Positions 1 to 14,100 of a stretch of 64,000 nucleotides of DNA are shown one piece after another. A program made the translations under genes and the position numbers. Position 1 is the stretch's first letter. Every line of letters begins with the position of its first letter. The notes beneath the pieces were generated by a model. It was not told the DNA's origin, made no database searches, and saw only the letters and a program-made list of their open reading frames with translations. Origin of the DNA: Streptomyces carminius (GTDB lineage Bacteria > Actinomycetota > Actinomycetes > Streptomycetales > Streptomycetaceae); assembly GCF_002794255.1 (NCBI RefSeq), contig NZ_PGGW01000017.1:2501-66500 (forward strand), in the 5' to 3' direction.

Positions 1-1141
1 CGGCCGAGGCATGGCCGGACACATGGACCTTGGCGTTGCCCTTGTGGACGACGTCGGCGCCCCACCGGGTCAGCCCGTTGATCACCCGGTAGACCGCGTT
101 CTCGTTTCCCGGGATCAGCGAGGAGGCGAGGATCACCGTGTCGCCCGGGACGATGCGGATCTGGTGGTCCCGGTTGGCCATGCGCGACAGCGCGGCCATC
201 GGCTCGCCCTGCGAGCCCGTGCAGACGAGCACCACCTCGTCGTCCGGCAGGTCGTCCAGTGTCTTCACGTCCACCACCAGGCCGGCCGGGACCCTGAGGT
301 AACCCAGGTCGCGGGCGATTCCCATGTTGCGGACCATCGACCGGCCGACGAAGGCGACCCGCCGTCCGTACTCGTGGGCCGCGTCGAGGACCTGCTGGAT
401 GCGGTGGACGTGACTGGCGAAGCTGGCCACGATGATGCGTTTCCGGGCGCCCGCGAAGACCTGGCGCAGCACCTGTGAGATGTCCCGCTCGTGCGGGGTG
501 AAGCCGGGCACCTCGGCGTTGGTGGAGTCCGCCAGCAGCAGGTCGATGCCCTCCTCGCCCAGCCGCGCGAAGGCGCGCAGGTCGGTGAGGCGGCGGTCCA
601 GCGGAAGCTGGTCCATCTTGAAGTCACCGGTGTGGACGACCAGGCCCGCGGGAGTGCGGACGGCGACCGCGAGCGCGTCCGGGATGGAGTGGTTGACCGC
701 CACGAACTCGCAGTCGAAGGGGCCGATGCGTTCGCGGTGCCCCTCGGCCACCTCCAGGGTGTACGGCCTGATGCGGTGCTCCTGGAGCTTGGCCTCGATC
801 AGGGCCAGCGTGAGCTTGGATCCGATCAGCGGGATGTCGGGCTTCTCCCGCAGCAGGAACGGGACGCCGCCGATGTGGTCCTCGTGTCCGTGCGTCAGGA
901 CGATGCCGTCGATGTCGTCCAGGCGGTCCCGTACGGAGCTGAAGTCCGGGAGGATCAGGTCGACGCCGGGCTGCTCCTCCTCCGGGAAGAGGACACCGCA
1001 GTCGACGATCAGCAGCCGGCCGCCGTATTCGAAGACGGTCATGTTGCGGCCGATCTCGCCGAGCCCGCCCAGCGGGGTGACGCGCAGACCCCCCTCGGGC
1101 AGCGCCGGCGGGGAGCCGAGTTCGGGATGCGGGTGGCTCAA
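1..1141 (-). CDS. rnj: Ribonuclease J (3' end cut by window edge)
   Basis: RNase J is a metallo-beta-lactamase/beta-CASP ribonuclease with 5'-3' exo and endo activity, acting in mRNA decay and rRNA maturation. The first 380 residues are present. The zinc motif HGHEDH lies at residues 84-89, followed by NHSIPDA and HTGDFK and by a beta-CASP region with CTGSQGEP. The start is a TTG at 1139-1141: reading MSHPHPELG, it is preceded at normal spacing by GAGGAG, and no ATG or GTG fits the conserved N-terminus. It lies about 100 bp downstream of dapA on the same strand, with a strong hairpin just before its ribosome binding site. The C-terminal domain is outside the window. Confidence 0.95.
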   Translation of the reverse strand, partial: MSHPHPELGSPPALPEGGLRVTPLGGLGEIGRNMTVFEYGGRLLIVDCGVLFPEEEQPGVDLILPDFSSVRDRLDDIDGIVLTHGHEDHIGGVPFLLREKPDIPLIGSKLTLALIEAKLQEHRIRPYTLEVAEGHRERIGPFDCEFVAVNHSIPDALAVAVRTPAGLVVHTGDFKMDQLPLDRRLTDLRAFARLGEEGIDLLLADSTNAEVPGFTPHERDISQVLRQVFAGARKRIIVASFASHVHRIQQVLDAAHEYGRRVAFVGRSMVRNMGIARDLGYLRVPAGLVVDVKTLDDLPDDEVVLVCTGSQGEPMAALSRMANRDHQIRIVPGDTVILASSLIPGNENAVYRVINGLTRWGADVVHKGNAKVHVSGHASA

Positions 1142-1159
1142 AAGTGTCTCCTCACCACG

Positions 1160-1194
1160 CGCGCCACGCGCCCTGACGGGGCACGTGGCGCGCG
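1160..1194 (-). promoter_or_regulatory. Perfect hairpin in the dapA-rnj spacer
   Basis: The 10-bp arms GCGCGCCACG (1160-1169) and CGTGGCGCGC (1185-1194) are perfectly complementary, and an inner GCCC/GGGC pairing extends the stem. It ends about 7 nt before the rnj ribosome binding site and has no T-run, so it may be a leader structure or a terminator of dapA. Confidence 0.6.
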
Positions 1195-1244
1195 GTCGTC
1201 GTGCACTTGCGGTTGTCGGTCCTTATGTAGTTGTGAAGTCTGTT

Positions 1245-2144
1245 TCAGAGCTGTACCCCGCCGGCCGCGAGATCGCGCCTGAGCTGTTCCGTCTCCTCCG
1301 GGGACAGCTCGACGAGCGGCAGACGCAGCGGACCTCCCGGCAGGCCCTGGAGGGCGAGGGCCGCCTTGCTGGTGATCACGCCCTGGGTGCGGAACATCCC
1401 GGTGAAGACCGGCAGCAGCTTCTGGTGGATCTCCGTCGCCTTGGTGACGTCACCACTCAGATGTGCCTCCAGCATCGCCCGCAGCTCGGGGGTGACCACG
1501 TGGCCGACAACCGAGACGAAACCGATGGCGCCGACGGACAGCAGCGGGAGGTTGAGCATGTCGTCGCCGCTGTACCAGGCGAGGCCACTGGTGGCGATGG
1601 CCCAGCTGGCACGCCCCAGGTCGCCCTTGGCGTCCTTGTTGGCGACGATCCGCGGGTGCTCGGCCAGCCGGACGATGGTCTCCGTGTTGATCGGGACACC
1701 GCTGCGCCCGGGAATGTCGTAGAGCATGACCGGCAGGCCGGTGGCGTCGGCGATGGCGGTGAAGTGCCGGTACAGGCCCTCCTGCGGGGGCTTGCTGTAG
1801 TACGGCGTGACGGCCAGCAGGCCGTGGGCACCGGCCCGTTCGGCCGCGCGGGCCAGCTCGACGCTGTGCCGGGTGTCGTTGGTGCCGGCTCCGGCGACGA
1901 TGTGGGCACGGTCCCCGACCGCCTCGACCACGGCCCGTACGAGCTGGGCTTTCTCCTCGTCACTGGTGGTCGGGGACTCACCGGTGGTGCCGTTGACGAC
2001 GATGCCGTCGTTGCCGGCGTTCACCAGCTGGGCGGCGAGCTGCTGCGCGCCGTCGAGGTCGAGGTCGCCGTCCGCGGTGAACGGCGTGACCATCGCGGTC
2101 AGAACCCGCCCGAAGGGCGTCTGCGGTGTCGAGGTCGGAGCCAT
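1245..2144 (-). CDS. dapA: 4-hydroxy-tetrahydrodipicolinate synthase
   Basis: DapA condenses pyruvate with aspartate semialdehyde, the first committed step towards diaminopimelate and lysine. The 299-residue product is full length for the family. It shows GTTGESPT near residue 45, the YYSKPPQEG loop, YDIPGRSG with the catalytic-site Tyr, and the Schiff-base lysine in VANKDAKGD. The ATG at 2142-2144 (MAPTSTPQTPFG) was preferred over a GTG three codons upstream because it matches the usual N-terminus as I recall it; neither has a clear Shine-Dalgarno. It is divergent from the membrane gene at 2636. dapB lies 2 kb away, so two diaminopimelate steps cluster here. Confidence 0.95.
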   Translation of the reverse strand: MAPTSTPQTPFGRVLTAMVTPFTADGDLDLDGAQQLAAQLVNAGNDGIVVNGTTGESPTTSDEEKAQLVRAVVEAVGDRAHIVAGAGTNDTRHSVELARAAERAGAHGLLAVTPYYSKPPQEGLYRHFTAIADATGLPVMLYDIPGRSGVPINTETIVRLAEHPRIVANKDAKGDLGRASWAIATSGLAWYSGDDMLNLPLLSVGAIGFVSVVGHVVTPELRAMLEAHLSGDVTKATEIHQKLLPVFTGMFRTQGVITSKAALALQGLPGGPLRLPLVELSPEETEQLRRDLAAGGVQL

Positions 2145-2635
2145 GGGTCCCACGCTACTCGCAGCCTGCGGTGCGACGCTCCCTCGGGAGGCCGGTTGCG
2201 GAGCCCGACACTGCCCGCTCGGGGGTTCAGACAGTGCCGGGTCCGTAGAACGAGCCTAGACGAACCATTCCCAATGCCGCAATTCGGACTGAGTGTGGGA
2301 GGCCGGCGTCCAGTCCGGCACGGCACGCCTCCCCTTCCACCCCGCCGGCGGCGGAAACGGGCGCGGTCCCCCGCGGCAGACTCCGGAGCCGGACGCTCCG
2401 CCGGAGGTCCGGGTGCTCTCCGCGGGAGAGCACGGACCACCGTCGGACCCCGCCCGAGGGGCCGCGCCGGACGGTCCGCGACGAGTCCGCGCCCTTCACC
2501 TCCATGGCCGTGCCGGGCCTCCGCGTCCGGGGGTACCGGCCCCGGAGACACCGGGCCCGCCCGGTGGGCGGGCAGGACCGGCCCGCCACCGCCGAAAGCC
2601 GCTGATAACCTCCTGCCTCACAGGCCCCACCGACC
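2145..2635. other. Divergent intergenic region without a gene
   Basis: About 490 bp lie between the divergent starts of dapA and the gene at 2636. Open frames here are low-complexity and overlap one another, and no family is recognisable. The region holds the hairpin at 2406-2438 and, near 2601-2609, a TGATAACCT that could be a -10 box for the rightward gene, with no convincing -35. As I recall, S. coelicolor has thyX next to dapA. No ThyX signature (RHRxxS) is visible here. Confidence 0.5.
2406..2438. other. Strong isolated hairpin upstream of dapA
   Basis: The arms GTGCTCTC (2413-2420) and GAGAGCAC (2426-2433) are perfect around a CGCGG loop. GGTCC (2406-2410) and GGACC (2434-2438) extend the stem across a two-base bulge. 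It is far from any stop codon, so it is not an obvious terminator of a flanking gene. Confidence 0.6.
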
Positions 2636-3208
2636 GTGCCCGTGAGCGAGGATCCCGTGCCCCTGCACTTTCTGACGGCCGACGGAGAACCGGACACCGC
2701 CCCCTCGGACGCACCCCTGCCCCACGAGGAACTCGAGCGGTGGCGGCGTCCGTACCGGCCCGGTCCCTGGCGGGTCGCCGGAGCGGCCCTGCTCCTGCTT
2801 CTCGCCTCCTACATGCTGCTCTCCACCCTGATCATCGCCATGGCCGGCACCCTCGCGGCGGCGGGCGTGTCCGTGCTCGTCTCCGCGCTGGTGATCGCGT
2901 ACGCACTGCGCCTGCTGCGGGTGGGGGTGTGGGTCAGCACCCAGGGGATACGCCAGGTCGGTCTGTTCATGACGGTGACACTGGACTGGAAGGACGTGGC
3001 GGTCGTACGGACCGTCCAGCAGCCGGTGAAGTGGCTGGGCACGCCGCGCTCCGTACAGGGCCAGGCGCTGGTCGTCGAGCCGCGGGGCCGTGAGGCCCTG
3101 CGCACGGTCCTCACCGACCACAACGCCGACTTCCTGGCCCGGCCCGAGGCCTTCGACCGGGCCGCGGACGTGGTGGAGGGCTGGGCCGCGGAGTACCACC
3201 GCCCGTAG
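2636..3208 (+). CDS. Membrane protein with PH-like domain
   Basis: This 190-residue product has a hydrophilic N-terminus of about 45 residues and two adjacent membrane segments (roughly residues 48-70 and 74-93). A soluble part then begins GVWVSTQGIRQ and continues with LDWKDVAVVRTVQQP. That is the pattern of small bacterial PH-like membrane proteins, in which a GI(R) strand and a W-(K/E)-DV strand form the core. The function is unknown. The start is GTG 2636, or GTG 2642 giving MSEDPVPLH; neither has a good ribosome binding site. It converges on the TPR gene with a hairpin terminator between them. Confidence 0.7.
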   Translation: MPVSEDPVPLHFLTADGEPDTAPSDAPLPHEELERWRRPYRPGPWRVAGAALLLLLASYMLLSTLIIAMAGTLAAAGVSVLVSALVIAYALRLLRVGVWVSTQGIRQVGLFMTVTLDWKDVAVVRTVQQPVKWLGTPRSVQGQALVVEPRGREALRTVLTDHNADFLARPEAFDRAADVVEGWAAEYHRP

Positions 3209-3403
3209 GTGCGGGAGGGGCCTCGGTGCGGGACGCCCCGGTCCTGCGGAGGTCCGCGGTACCCGCCGGGTGCCCCGACGCTCCCTTCCCGACGGCGCGC
3301 CGGGGGCACATCAGGGCGGTTCCGGGGGCAGAACACGGGATTGGTTCTCGGGTCTCGGGACCCTCCGGCCGGACCCGGCCCGTCCGGCGGGTCCTCCGCC
3401 CCG

Positions 3404-3427
3404 GCCCGGGCTCCCTTGAGCCCGGGC
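3404..3427. terminator. Bidirectional hairpin terminator
   Basis: The perfect 10-bp stem GCCCGGGCTC / GAGCCCGGGC around a CCTT loop sits midway between the convergent genes ending at 3208 and 3490. It lacks a T-run, as is common for Streptomyces terminators. Confidence 0.75.
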
Positions 3428-3489
3428 TCCTTCGACCGGTCCCCGGCCGGGGTGGCCGGGGTGTGGTCGGATCCTGCCCGAGCCGTCGC

Positions 3490-3960
3490 TCAGGCGGCGG
3501 TCTTCCCGGTCTCACGCACCGGTTTGCCGTCGTGCAGCGCGATGGCCCGCTGCATGGCCCGGCGGGCGCGCGGGGTGTCCCGGGCGTCGTGGTAGGCGAC
3601 GGCCAGCCGGAACCAGCAGCGCCAGTCGTCCGGCGACTCCTCCGTCTCCTTCCGGCGCCGGGCGAAGACCGCGTCCGCCGCCTCGCGGTCGACGCGCCCG
3701 CCAGGAGTCCGGGGAAGGTCGTCCGCCGGCAGCCCGCCCTCCGCCTCCAACTCCCTGACCAGTCGGCCCGCGTTCCGGGCGAACAGGGTGTTGTGCCACA
3801 GGAACCAGGCACCGACACACGGCAGCACGAGGGCCGCCACGCCCATTCCCACCCCGGCGGGCTCGCCGGTCCTCAGCAGCAGCACGCCCTGCACGGCCAC
3901 CACGGCGAAGACGACGACCAGCGCGATGGCGAGGAAGGCGTAGGTGATCTTTCCGCCCAT
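3490..3960 (-). CDS. Small membrane protein with a TPR-like tail
   Basis: The 156-residue product has two membrane helices (about residues 5-29 and 38-57) and a cytosolic helical part. The stretch WRCWFRLAVAYHDARDTPRARRAMQRAI (about residues 117-144) looks like one tetratricopeptide repeat. A basic/acidic linker (about 80-115) precedes it. It begins 17 nt after the dapB stop on the same strand, so it is probably the last gene of the dapB operon. No enzymatic motif is seen and the function is unknown. Confidence 0.75.
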   Translation of the reverse strand: MGGKITYAFLAIALVVVFAVVAVQGVLLLRTGEPAGVGMGVAALVLPCVGAWFLWHNTLFARNAGRLVRELEAEGGLPADDLPRTPGGRVDREAADAVFARRRKETEESPDDWRCWFRLAVAYHDARDTPRARRAMQRAIALHDGKPVRETGKTAA

Positions 3961-3977
3961 GTCCGTCGGCCCGCCCG

Positions 3978-8466
<4,489 letters not shown>

Positions 8467-8544
8467 CAGGAAAATCTCCTCGTCTGCGTCCCTGCCCGGG
8501 TGGCGGGGACGGTGGTGGTGGAGCGTCTTCCCGTACGGGCCGGT

Positions 8545-8577
8545 CTTCGATCGAAGCTCCCGGGGCGAGTGCCCGGG
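8545..8577. promoter_or_regulatory. Palindromes in the pnp leader
   Basis: A perfect 12-bp palindrome CTTCGATCGAAG (8545-8556) is followed at once by two CCCGGG blocks (8559-8564 and 8572-8577) that can pair with each other around seven bases. They lie 80-110 nt before the pnp start. pnp leaders are cleaved by RNase III at hairpins in E. coli and S. coelicolor, so these are candidate processing structures. Confidence 0.45.
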
Positions 8578-8707
8578 GGCCACTACCGAGGACCGGCGGC
8601 GTGAAGGCGCTCCGCCTCGTCGGTATGTCGTTGTGGAACCAGACTACAAAGCTTCCGCCTGCCGCGGCTCCCGTTGAGCACGGCAGGTCTCCGGCGAGTA
8701 CGGCAAA

Positions 8708-8738
8708 GGGAGCGGTCCCTGTCTCCGGGACCGCTCCC
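8708..8738 (-). terminator. rpsO-pnp intergenic hairpin
   Basis: The perfect 12-bp arms GGGAGCGGTCCC and GGGACCGCTCCC flank a 7-nt loop, beginning 11 nt after the rpsO stop. On the minus strand the stem is followed by TTTGCC, so it looks like a leaky terminator or an RNase III substrate that sets the ratio of S15 to PNPase. Confidence 0.75.
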
Positions 8739-8749
8739 TCTCACCGGAA

Positions 8750-9037
8750 CTACCGGGCGCCCGCGGCTCCGCGGCGGATGCCCAGCCGCTCGACCAGGGC
8801 GCGGAAGCGCTGGATGTCCTTGCGTGCCAGGTACTGCAGCAGGCGGCGGCGCTGGCCGACCAGGAGCAGCAGGCCACGGCGGGAGTGGTGGTCGTGCTTG
8901 TGGGTCTTCAGGTGCTCGGTGAGGTCCGAGATGCGGCGGGAGAGCATCGCGACCTGGACCTCGGGGGAGCCGGTGTCGCCCTCCTTGGTGGCGAACTCGG
9001 CCATGATCTGCTTCTTTGTAGCGGCGTCGAGCGACAC
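8750..9037 (-). CDS. rpsO: 30S ribosomal protein S15
   Basis: The 95-residue product is the 16S rRNA-binding protein of the small-subunit platform. The sequence is highly conserved, including [33 protein letters not shown] and RRRLLQYL. The start is a GTG at 9035-9037 with AAGAGGAG at ideal spacing. It is the first gene before the pnp-M16-dapB series and is separated from pnp by a strong hairpin. Confidence 0.98.
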   Translation of the reverse strand: MSLDAATKKQIMAEFATKEGDTGSPEVQVAMLSRRISDLTEHLKTHKHDHHSRRGLLLLVGQRRRLLQYLARKDIQRFRALVERLGIRRGAAGAR

Positions 9038-9280
9038 GCGTACTCCTCTTGATTCTTCTCGTCGATGCCACCGAGTGCCCCTGGTCCGCTGCGCAGGGGG
9101 TCTTCCACGACTCGGGAGGCGAGGTCCGCTGGGCGCTGCTTCCAGTGGTGGTCCCGGCACGGCCCCCTGGGGGCTCCCCGGGAGGCCGGGGTGCGGTGCC
9201 ACCGCGCTCCGGAAACGCGTACGCAAACGGCCACCGGCCAGCCTACCAGCCCCGCGACGGCCCGCTCACCGCCGACCGCC

Positions 9281-9324
9281 GGCCCGCTGCCGGCCCACTG
9301 CCGGTCCACTACCGGTCAGCTGCT
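9281..9324. repeat. 11-bp tandem repeat at the eccD 3' end
   Basis: Successive units GGCCCGCTGCC, GGCCCACTGCC, GGTCCACTACC and a diverged GGTCAGCTGCT start at 9281, 9292, 9303 and 9314. The last overlaps the eccD stop codon (9316-9318). Confidence 0.7.
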
Positions 9325-10794
9325 GGTCATGCTCCGGGCCGCGGCGTAGACGTCCAGTACGGCCAGGCACAGCGGGACCAGCGACAGGAGCACGAAGCCC
9401 TCGGCGATGTCCAGGAAGCGGCCCCAGAAGGGGGTGACGCCGCGCCGCGGCACGATCAGCCCGATGGCGGTGAGCAGGGCCGCCGCGGCGGCGAGGGCGG
9501 CGGACAGCCAGATCGTCCGCAGGTCCAGGGCACCGTCGTCCCCCGCCAGCAGCTTCTGCAGCAGCTCGGCGGGCGGGTTGAGGGCCAGTCCGAGGGCGAG
9601 CAGGGCGAGGGCGGCCAGACCGGCGCCGAGAGTGCAGGCGACCTGGGCGGTGTACGGGAAGAGCCGTGCCCGCATCAGCGTTCCCAGCCCCGCGGCCAGC
9701 GCCAGGAGCAGGCCCCAGCCCGAGTCGGAGAAGCCCAGGACGGCGGCCGCGGCGACGACGACGGCCGCGCAGCCGCCGACGAGGCCGAGCAGCGTCTCGT
9801 GCCCGCGGCGGGCCTGCGCGGCGATGCGGTCGGCGTCGACGGGACCACCGGTGTCGGGCGCGGCGTCCGGGTCCTCGTCGTAGCGCAGGGCACCGGTGCG
9901 CGGTGCGGTGTAGCCGATGGGCAGCCGGGCGAAACGGGCCGACAGGCCCGGCAGGAAGGCCACGGTGCCGACCGCCACCGGTACGCACAGGGCCGCGGTC
10001 TCCACCGGGGAGAACTCGGCCAGGATGCCGGTGAAGGTGGCCAGGGTGCCCACCGTCGCGGCGAAGGCCGCGGCGACGAACGGGGCGTCGCCGCCGGGCG
10101 CGGCGGCGATCAGGGCGACGGAGGCGACCAGGACCGCCACGCAGCCGAGCAGGAACTGCAGCCTGCCGATGCCGCTCCCCTCCGCCAGGGGCAGCAGCCC
10201 GGAACCGGCGATCATGACGTGCGGCAGGGCGGCCAGGCCGAGGGCGACCGCGCACGTCCGGTCGTCGTACACCCGGGCCCGTACGGCCGCGAAGGCGATC
10301 AGCAGCACCCCGGTCACGGCGGCGATGATCCCCGGCAGACCGTGCATGTCGTGGCGGACCGGGTCGGCGAACCACAGTACGAAGGCCATCAGCGCCAGCA
10401 GCACCACGCCACCCACCAGCCCGGCGCCGCGCATCAGGTCGTCGCTCCACATCCTGCGGTCGCGGCTGACGGCGGAGGCGACCGCGTCGGAGACGTCGTC
10501 GAAGACGGCCGGCGGCAGCGACTCGGCGAACGGGCGCAGGCTGAGGACCTCGCCGTCCAGGATGCGCTGGGCGGCGAAGGAGCGGGCGCTGTCCAGTACG
10601 CCGCCGTCGCGGCGCACCAGGTGGTAGCCGACGGGCGCCCCCTCGGCGGGAGTCTGGCCGCTGAGCCGGAGGATCTCGGGGTAGAGGTCGGCGACCGGGA
10701 CGTCCTCGGGGAGGGCCACGTCGATACGGCTGTCGGGCGCGACGATGGTGACCCGGCAGAAGCCGGTGGCGGCAGCCGGTGCGGTCGTACTCAC
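9316..10794 (-). CDS. eccD: Type VII secretion integral membrane protein EccD
   Basis: EccD is the multi-spanning membrane core of the ESX secretion pore. The 492 residues begin with a ubiquitin-like (YukD-type) cytosolic domain (about 12-95, FCRVTIVAPDSRIDVALPEDVPVADL onward). About eleven hydrophobic segments from residue 125 to the C-terminus follow, with one charged loop around residues 290-320. The start is a GTG with GGGGGATACCGAG before it. It is divergent from eccC, the two sharing a 318-bp intergenic region, and abuts rpsO at its 3' side. Confidence 0.92.
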   Translation of the reverse strand: MSTTAPAAATGFCRVTIVAPDSRIDVALPEDVPVADLYPEILRLSGQTPAEGAPVGYHLVRRDGGVLDSARSFAAQRILDGEVLSLRPFAESLPPAVFDDVSDAVASAVSRDRRMWSDDLMRGAGLVGGVVLLALMAFVLWFADPVRHDMHGLPGIIAAVTGVLLIAFAAVRARVYDDRTCAVALGLAALPHVMIAGSGLLPLAEGSGIGRLQFLLGCVAVLVASVALIAAAPGGDAPFVAAAFAATVGTLATFTGILAEFSPVETAALCVPVAVGTVAFLPGLSARFARLPIGYTAPRTGALRYDEDPDAAPDTGGPVDADRIAAQARRGHETLLGLVGGCAAVVVAAAAVLGFSDSGWGLLLALAAGLGTLMRARLFPYTAQVACTLGAGLAALALLALGLALNPPAELLQKLLAGDDGALDLRTIWLSAALAAAAALLTAIGLIVPRRGVTPFWGRFLDIAEGFVLLSLVPLCLAVLDVYAAARSMTSS

Positions 10795-11112
10795 CTCGGT
10801 ATCCCCCTTGTGTGCTGCTCACTGGTTCCACACCGCGCCGGGACCGCCGCGTGGGCCGTTCCCGGCCCCGTGACCCGCCGCGGTTTCCGCCTGCGGCTGT
10901 GTCCTCGCGGTTCCGCGGCTTCCGCGGTTCTCGCAACTCTCGCGGTTTCCGCGGTACTCGCGCGGTCCTCTTCCGGCTGCGCGTGTGTCGCGCGCCACCC
11001 TACCGCCCCCCGCCCTCCGGCACTCCCAGTAGGATCGCCCCCCGCGGACGGAGTCCGTCGCCACGGGGGCGTCGGCAGGAACTGTCCCGTCCATCCGAGG
11101 GATTGATGCGCC
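10795..11112. promoter_or_regulatory. eccD-eccC divergent promoter region with 9-bp repeats
   Basis: This 318-bp region must carry promoters for both ESX core genes. From about 10908 to 10972 it contains a degenerate 9-bp tandem repeat (units such as TTCCGCGGC, TTCCGCGGT, TCTCGCGGT). A TAGGAT about 11030 is a possible -10 box for eccC. GAGGGATTGATGCGCC leads to the eccC GTG. Confidence 0.5.
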
Positions 11113-14100
11113 GTGAGTCAGATCGTCGTCAAGCGACCGCCACGGGTTCTGCCGCCCGGTGTGCCCGGCGAGGATCTGCAGCTCCAGCCGCCCCCCGAAC
11201 TGCCGCGCGGGCAGCAGGAGGGCGTGCTGATGCAGCTGCTGCCGATGCTCGGCATGGGCGGGTCGGTGGTGTTCTTCTTCATGCCGAACGCCCACCCGTT
11301 CATGCGCATCATGGGCATGGTGATGATCGCCTCCACGATCGCCATGCTCATCGCCACCCTGGTGCGTTTCCGCAGGGGCACCCAGGGCGAGATGGCGCAG
11401 TTGCGCCGGGACTACCTCAAGTACCTCGCGCAGATGCGCCGCAGGGTCCGCAGGACGGCGCACCGGCAGCGCGACGCCCAGTTCTACCTGCACCCCGCGC
11501 CGGACCAGCTGTGGGCCCTGGTCGCCGAGGGCGGCCGGGTGTGGGAACGGCGTGCCGGCGACGACGACTTCGTGCACGTGCGCGTCGGGCTGGGCACCCA
11601 GCGGCTCGCCACCGCGCTGGTGGCGCCCGAGACGGCTCCGGTGGACGAGCTGGAGCCGCTGACGGCCGGGGCGATGCACCAGTTCCTGCAGACGCACGGC
11701 ACCGTCGACGGCCTTCCGATGGCCGTGTCGCTGCGCGCCTTCTACCACATGACGGTGAGCGGGGAGGCGGAGTCCGTGCACGGCGCCGTCCGCGCGATGG
11801 CGGCCTCCCTGGTGGCCCTGCACTCCCCCGACGACCTGGTGGTCGGGGTGGTGACCGGGCGCGGCGCGGAGGAGCGCTGGGAGTGGGCCAAGTGGCTGCC
11901 GCACACGCAGGCCGCCGGGACCGCGGACGGCGCCGGCACCCGGCGGCTGATCACCGGTGACGTGGCGGAGCTGGAGGGGCTGCTGGGCGCGAAGCTGGAG
12001 GGCCGCTCGCGGTTCAACTCCGCCGGGCAGCCCCTGCTGGACCAGCCGCACGTGCTGATCGTGCTGGACGGCGGCGCGACGGTGCCCCCGGGCTCGATGC
12101 TGGCCTCCGCCGAGGGGTTGCAGGGCGTGACGGTCGTCGAGGTGGTGCCCGGTGAGATCGGCAGCCCGCGCGGCGGCCTGTCGGTGGTCGTACGTCCTGA
12201 CCGGTTGCGGCTGGAGTCGGGGCACGGCGCGGTGTACGAGGGCCGGCCCGACACGCTGTCCCCCGAGGCGGCCGAGGCACTGGCCCGGCAGCTCGCCCCG
12301 CTGCGCATGGGGACGGGCGGCGACGGCGACGAACCACTGCTGGCGAACCTGGAGTTCACCGACCTGCTGAACCTGGGTGACGCCGCGTCGGTCGACGTGC
12401 GCCGCACCTGGCGGCCGCGTTCGACGGCCGAACGGCTGCGCGTCCCGATCGGGGTCGGCGAGGACGGCCAGCCGGTCATGCTGGACCTGAAGGAGGCCGC
12501 GCAGGACGGCATGGGCCCGCACGGCCTGTGCGTCGGCGCGACCGGCTCCGGCAAGTCGGAGCTGCTGCGCACCCTCGTCCTGGGCCTGGCGGTCACCCAC
12601 ACCTCGGAGACCCTGAACTTCGTCCTGGCGGACTTCAAGGGCGGCGCCACCTTCGCCGGGATGTCGCAGATGCCGCACGTGGCGGCCGTCATCACCAACC
12701 TGGCCGACGACCTCTCGCTGGTCGACCGCATGGGCGACTCGATCCGCGGCGAGCTCAACCGCCGCCAGGAGCTGCTGCGCGACGCGGGCAACTACGCCAA
12801 CATCCACGACTACGAGCGGGCCCGCGCGGCGGGCGCCCCGCTGGTCCCGATCCCCTCGCTGGTGCTGGTCATCGACGAGTTCAGCGAGTTGCTGACGGCC
12901 AAGCCCGACTTCATCGACATGTTCATCCAGATCGGCCGCATCGGCCGTTCGCTGGGCGTGCACCTGCTGCTGGCCTCGCAGCGGCTGGAGGAGGGCCGGC
13001 TGCGCGGTCTGGAGACGTACCTGTCGTACCGCATCGGTCTGCGGACCTTCTCCGCCTCCGAGTCCCGCGCGGCGCTCGGCGTGCCGGACGCGTACCACCT
13101 GCCGTCGGTGCCCGGTTCGGGCTACCTGAAGTTCGGCACCGAGGAGATGCTCCGCTTCAAGGCCGCCTACGTCTCGGGCGTCTACCGGCCGAGCACCGCC
13201 GGGTCCGGTGTCCCCGCCGGGCCGCTGCCCGCCGACCGCCGGCCGGTGCTGTTCACCGCCGCTCCGGTGCCGGTGCGGCACGCCGAGCCCGCCCGGCGGC
13301 CCGCACCGGAACCGGAGCCCGCCGCCGGTCCGGACGACGACGCGCTGGCGGACACCGTCCTGGACGTCGTCGTGCGCCGGCTGGAGAACCAGGGCCCGGC
13401 CGCCCACCAGGTGTGGCTGCCGCCGCTGGACGAGGCACCGCCGCTGGACGAGCTGCTGCCCGGTCTGACGGCCGTGGCCGGCCGCGGTCTGACCCAGCCC
13501 GACTACCCGCACGCGGGGCGGCTGACCGTACCGCTGGGCCTGGTGGACAAGCCCTACGAGCAGCGGCGCGAGACGCTGCTGCGCGACTTCTCCGGCGCCG
13601 CGGGACACATGCTGGTGGTCGGCGGCCCGCAGTCCGGCAAGTCCACCCTGCTGCGCACCCTGGTCTCCGCCTTCGCCCTCACCCACACTCCGCAGGAGGT
13701 CCAGTTCTACGGGCTGGACTTCGGCGGCGGCGGTCTGACCGCCGTGGCCGGTCTGCCGCACGTGGGCGGGATCGCCTCCCGGCTCGACCCGGAGCGGGTC
13801 CGGCGGACCGTGGCGGAGGTCGCCGGGATCCTCGCCCAGCGCGAGGAGTACTTCCGGGCGAACGGCATCGACTCCATCGCCACCTACCGGCGCCGCCGCG
13901 CCCGCGGGGAGATCACCGACCAGCCGTGGGGCGACGTCTTCCTCGTCGTCGACGGCTGGGGCGCCTTCCGGCAGGAGTACGACATGCTGGAGGAGACCGT
14001 CACCGCCGTCGCCGCGCGCGGTCTGGGCTACGGCATCCACGTCGTCATCAGCGCCGCCCGCTACATGGAGGTGCGCCCGGCGCTCAAGGACCAGCTGATG

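Noticed and set aside
2227..2697. Minus-strand frame in the dapA upstream gap
   Set aside because: Arg/Gly/Ser-rich with no motif, crosses the start of the rightward gene and lacks a ribosome binding site.
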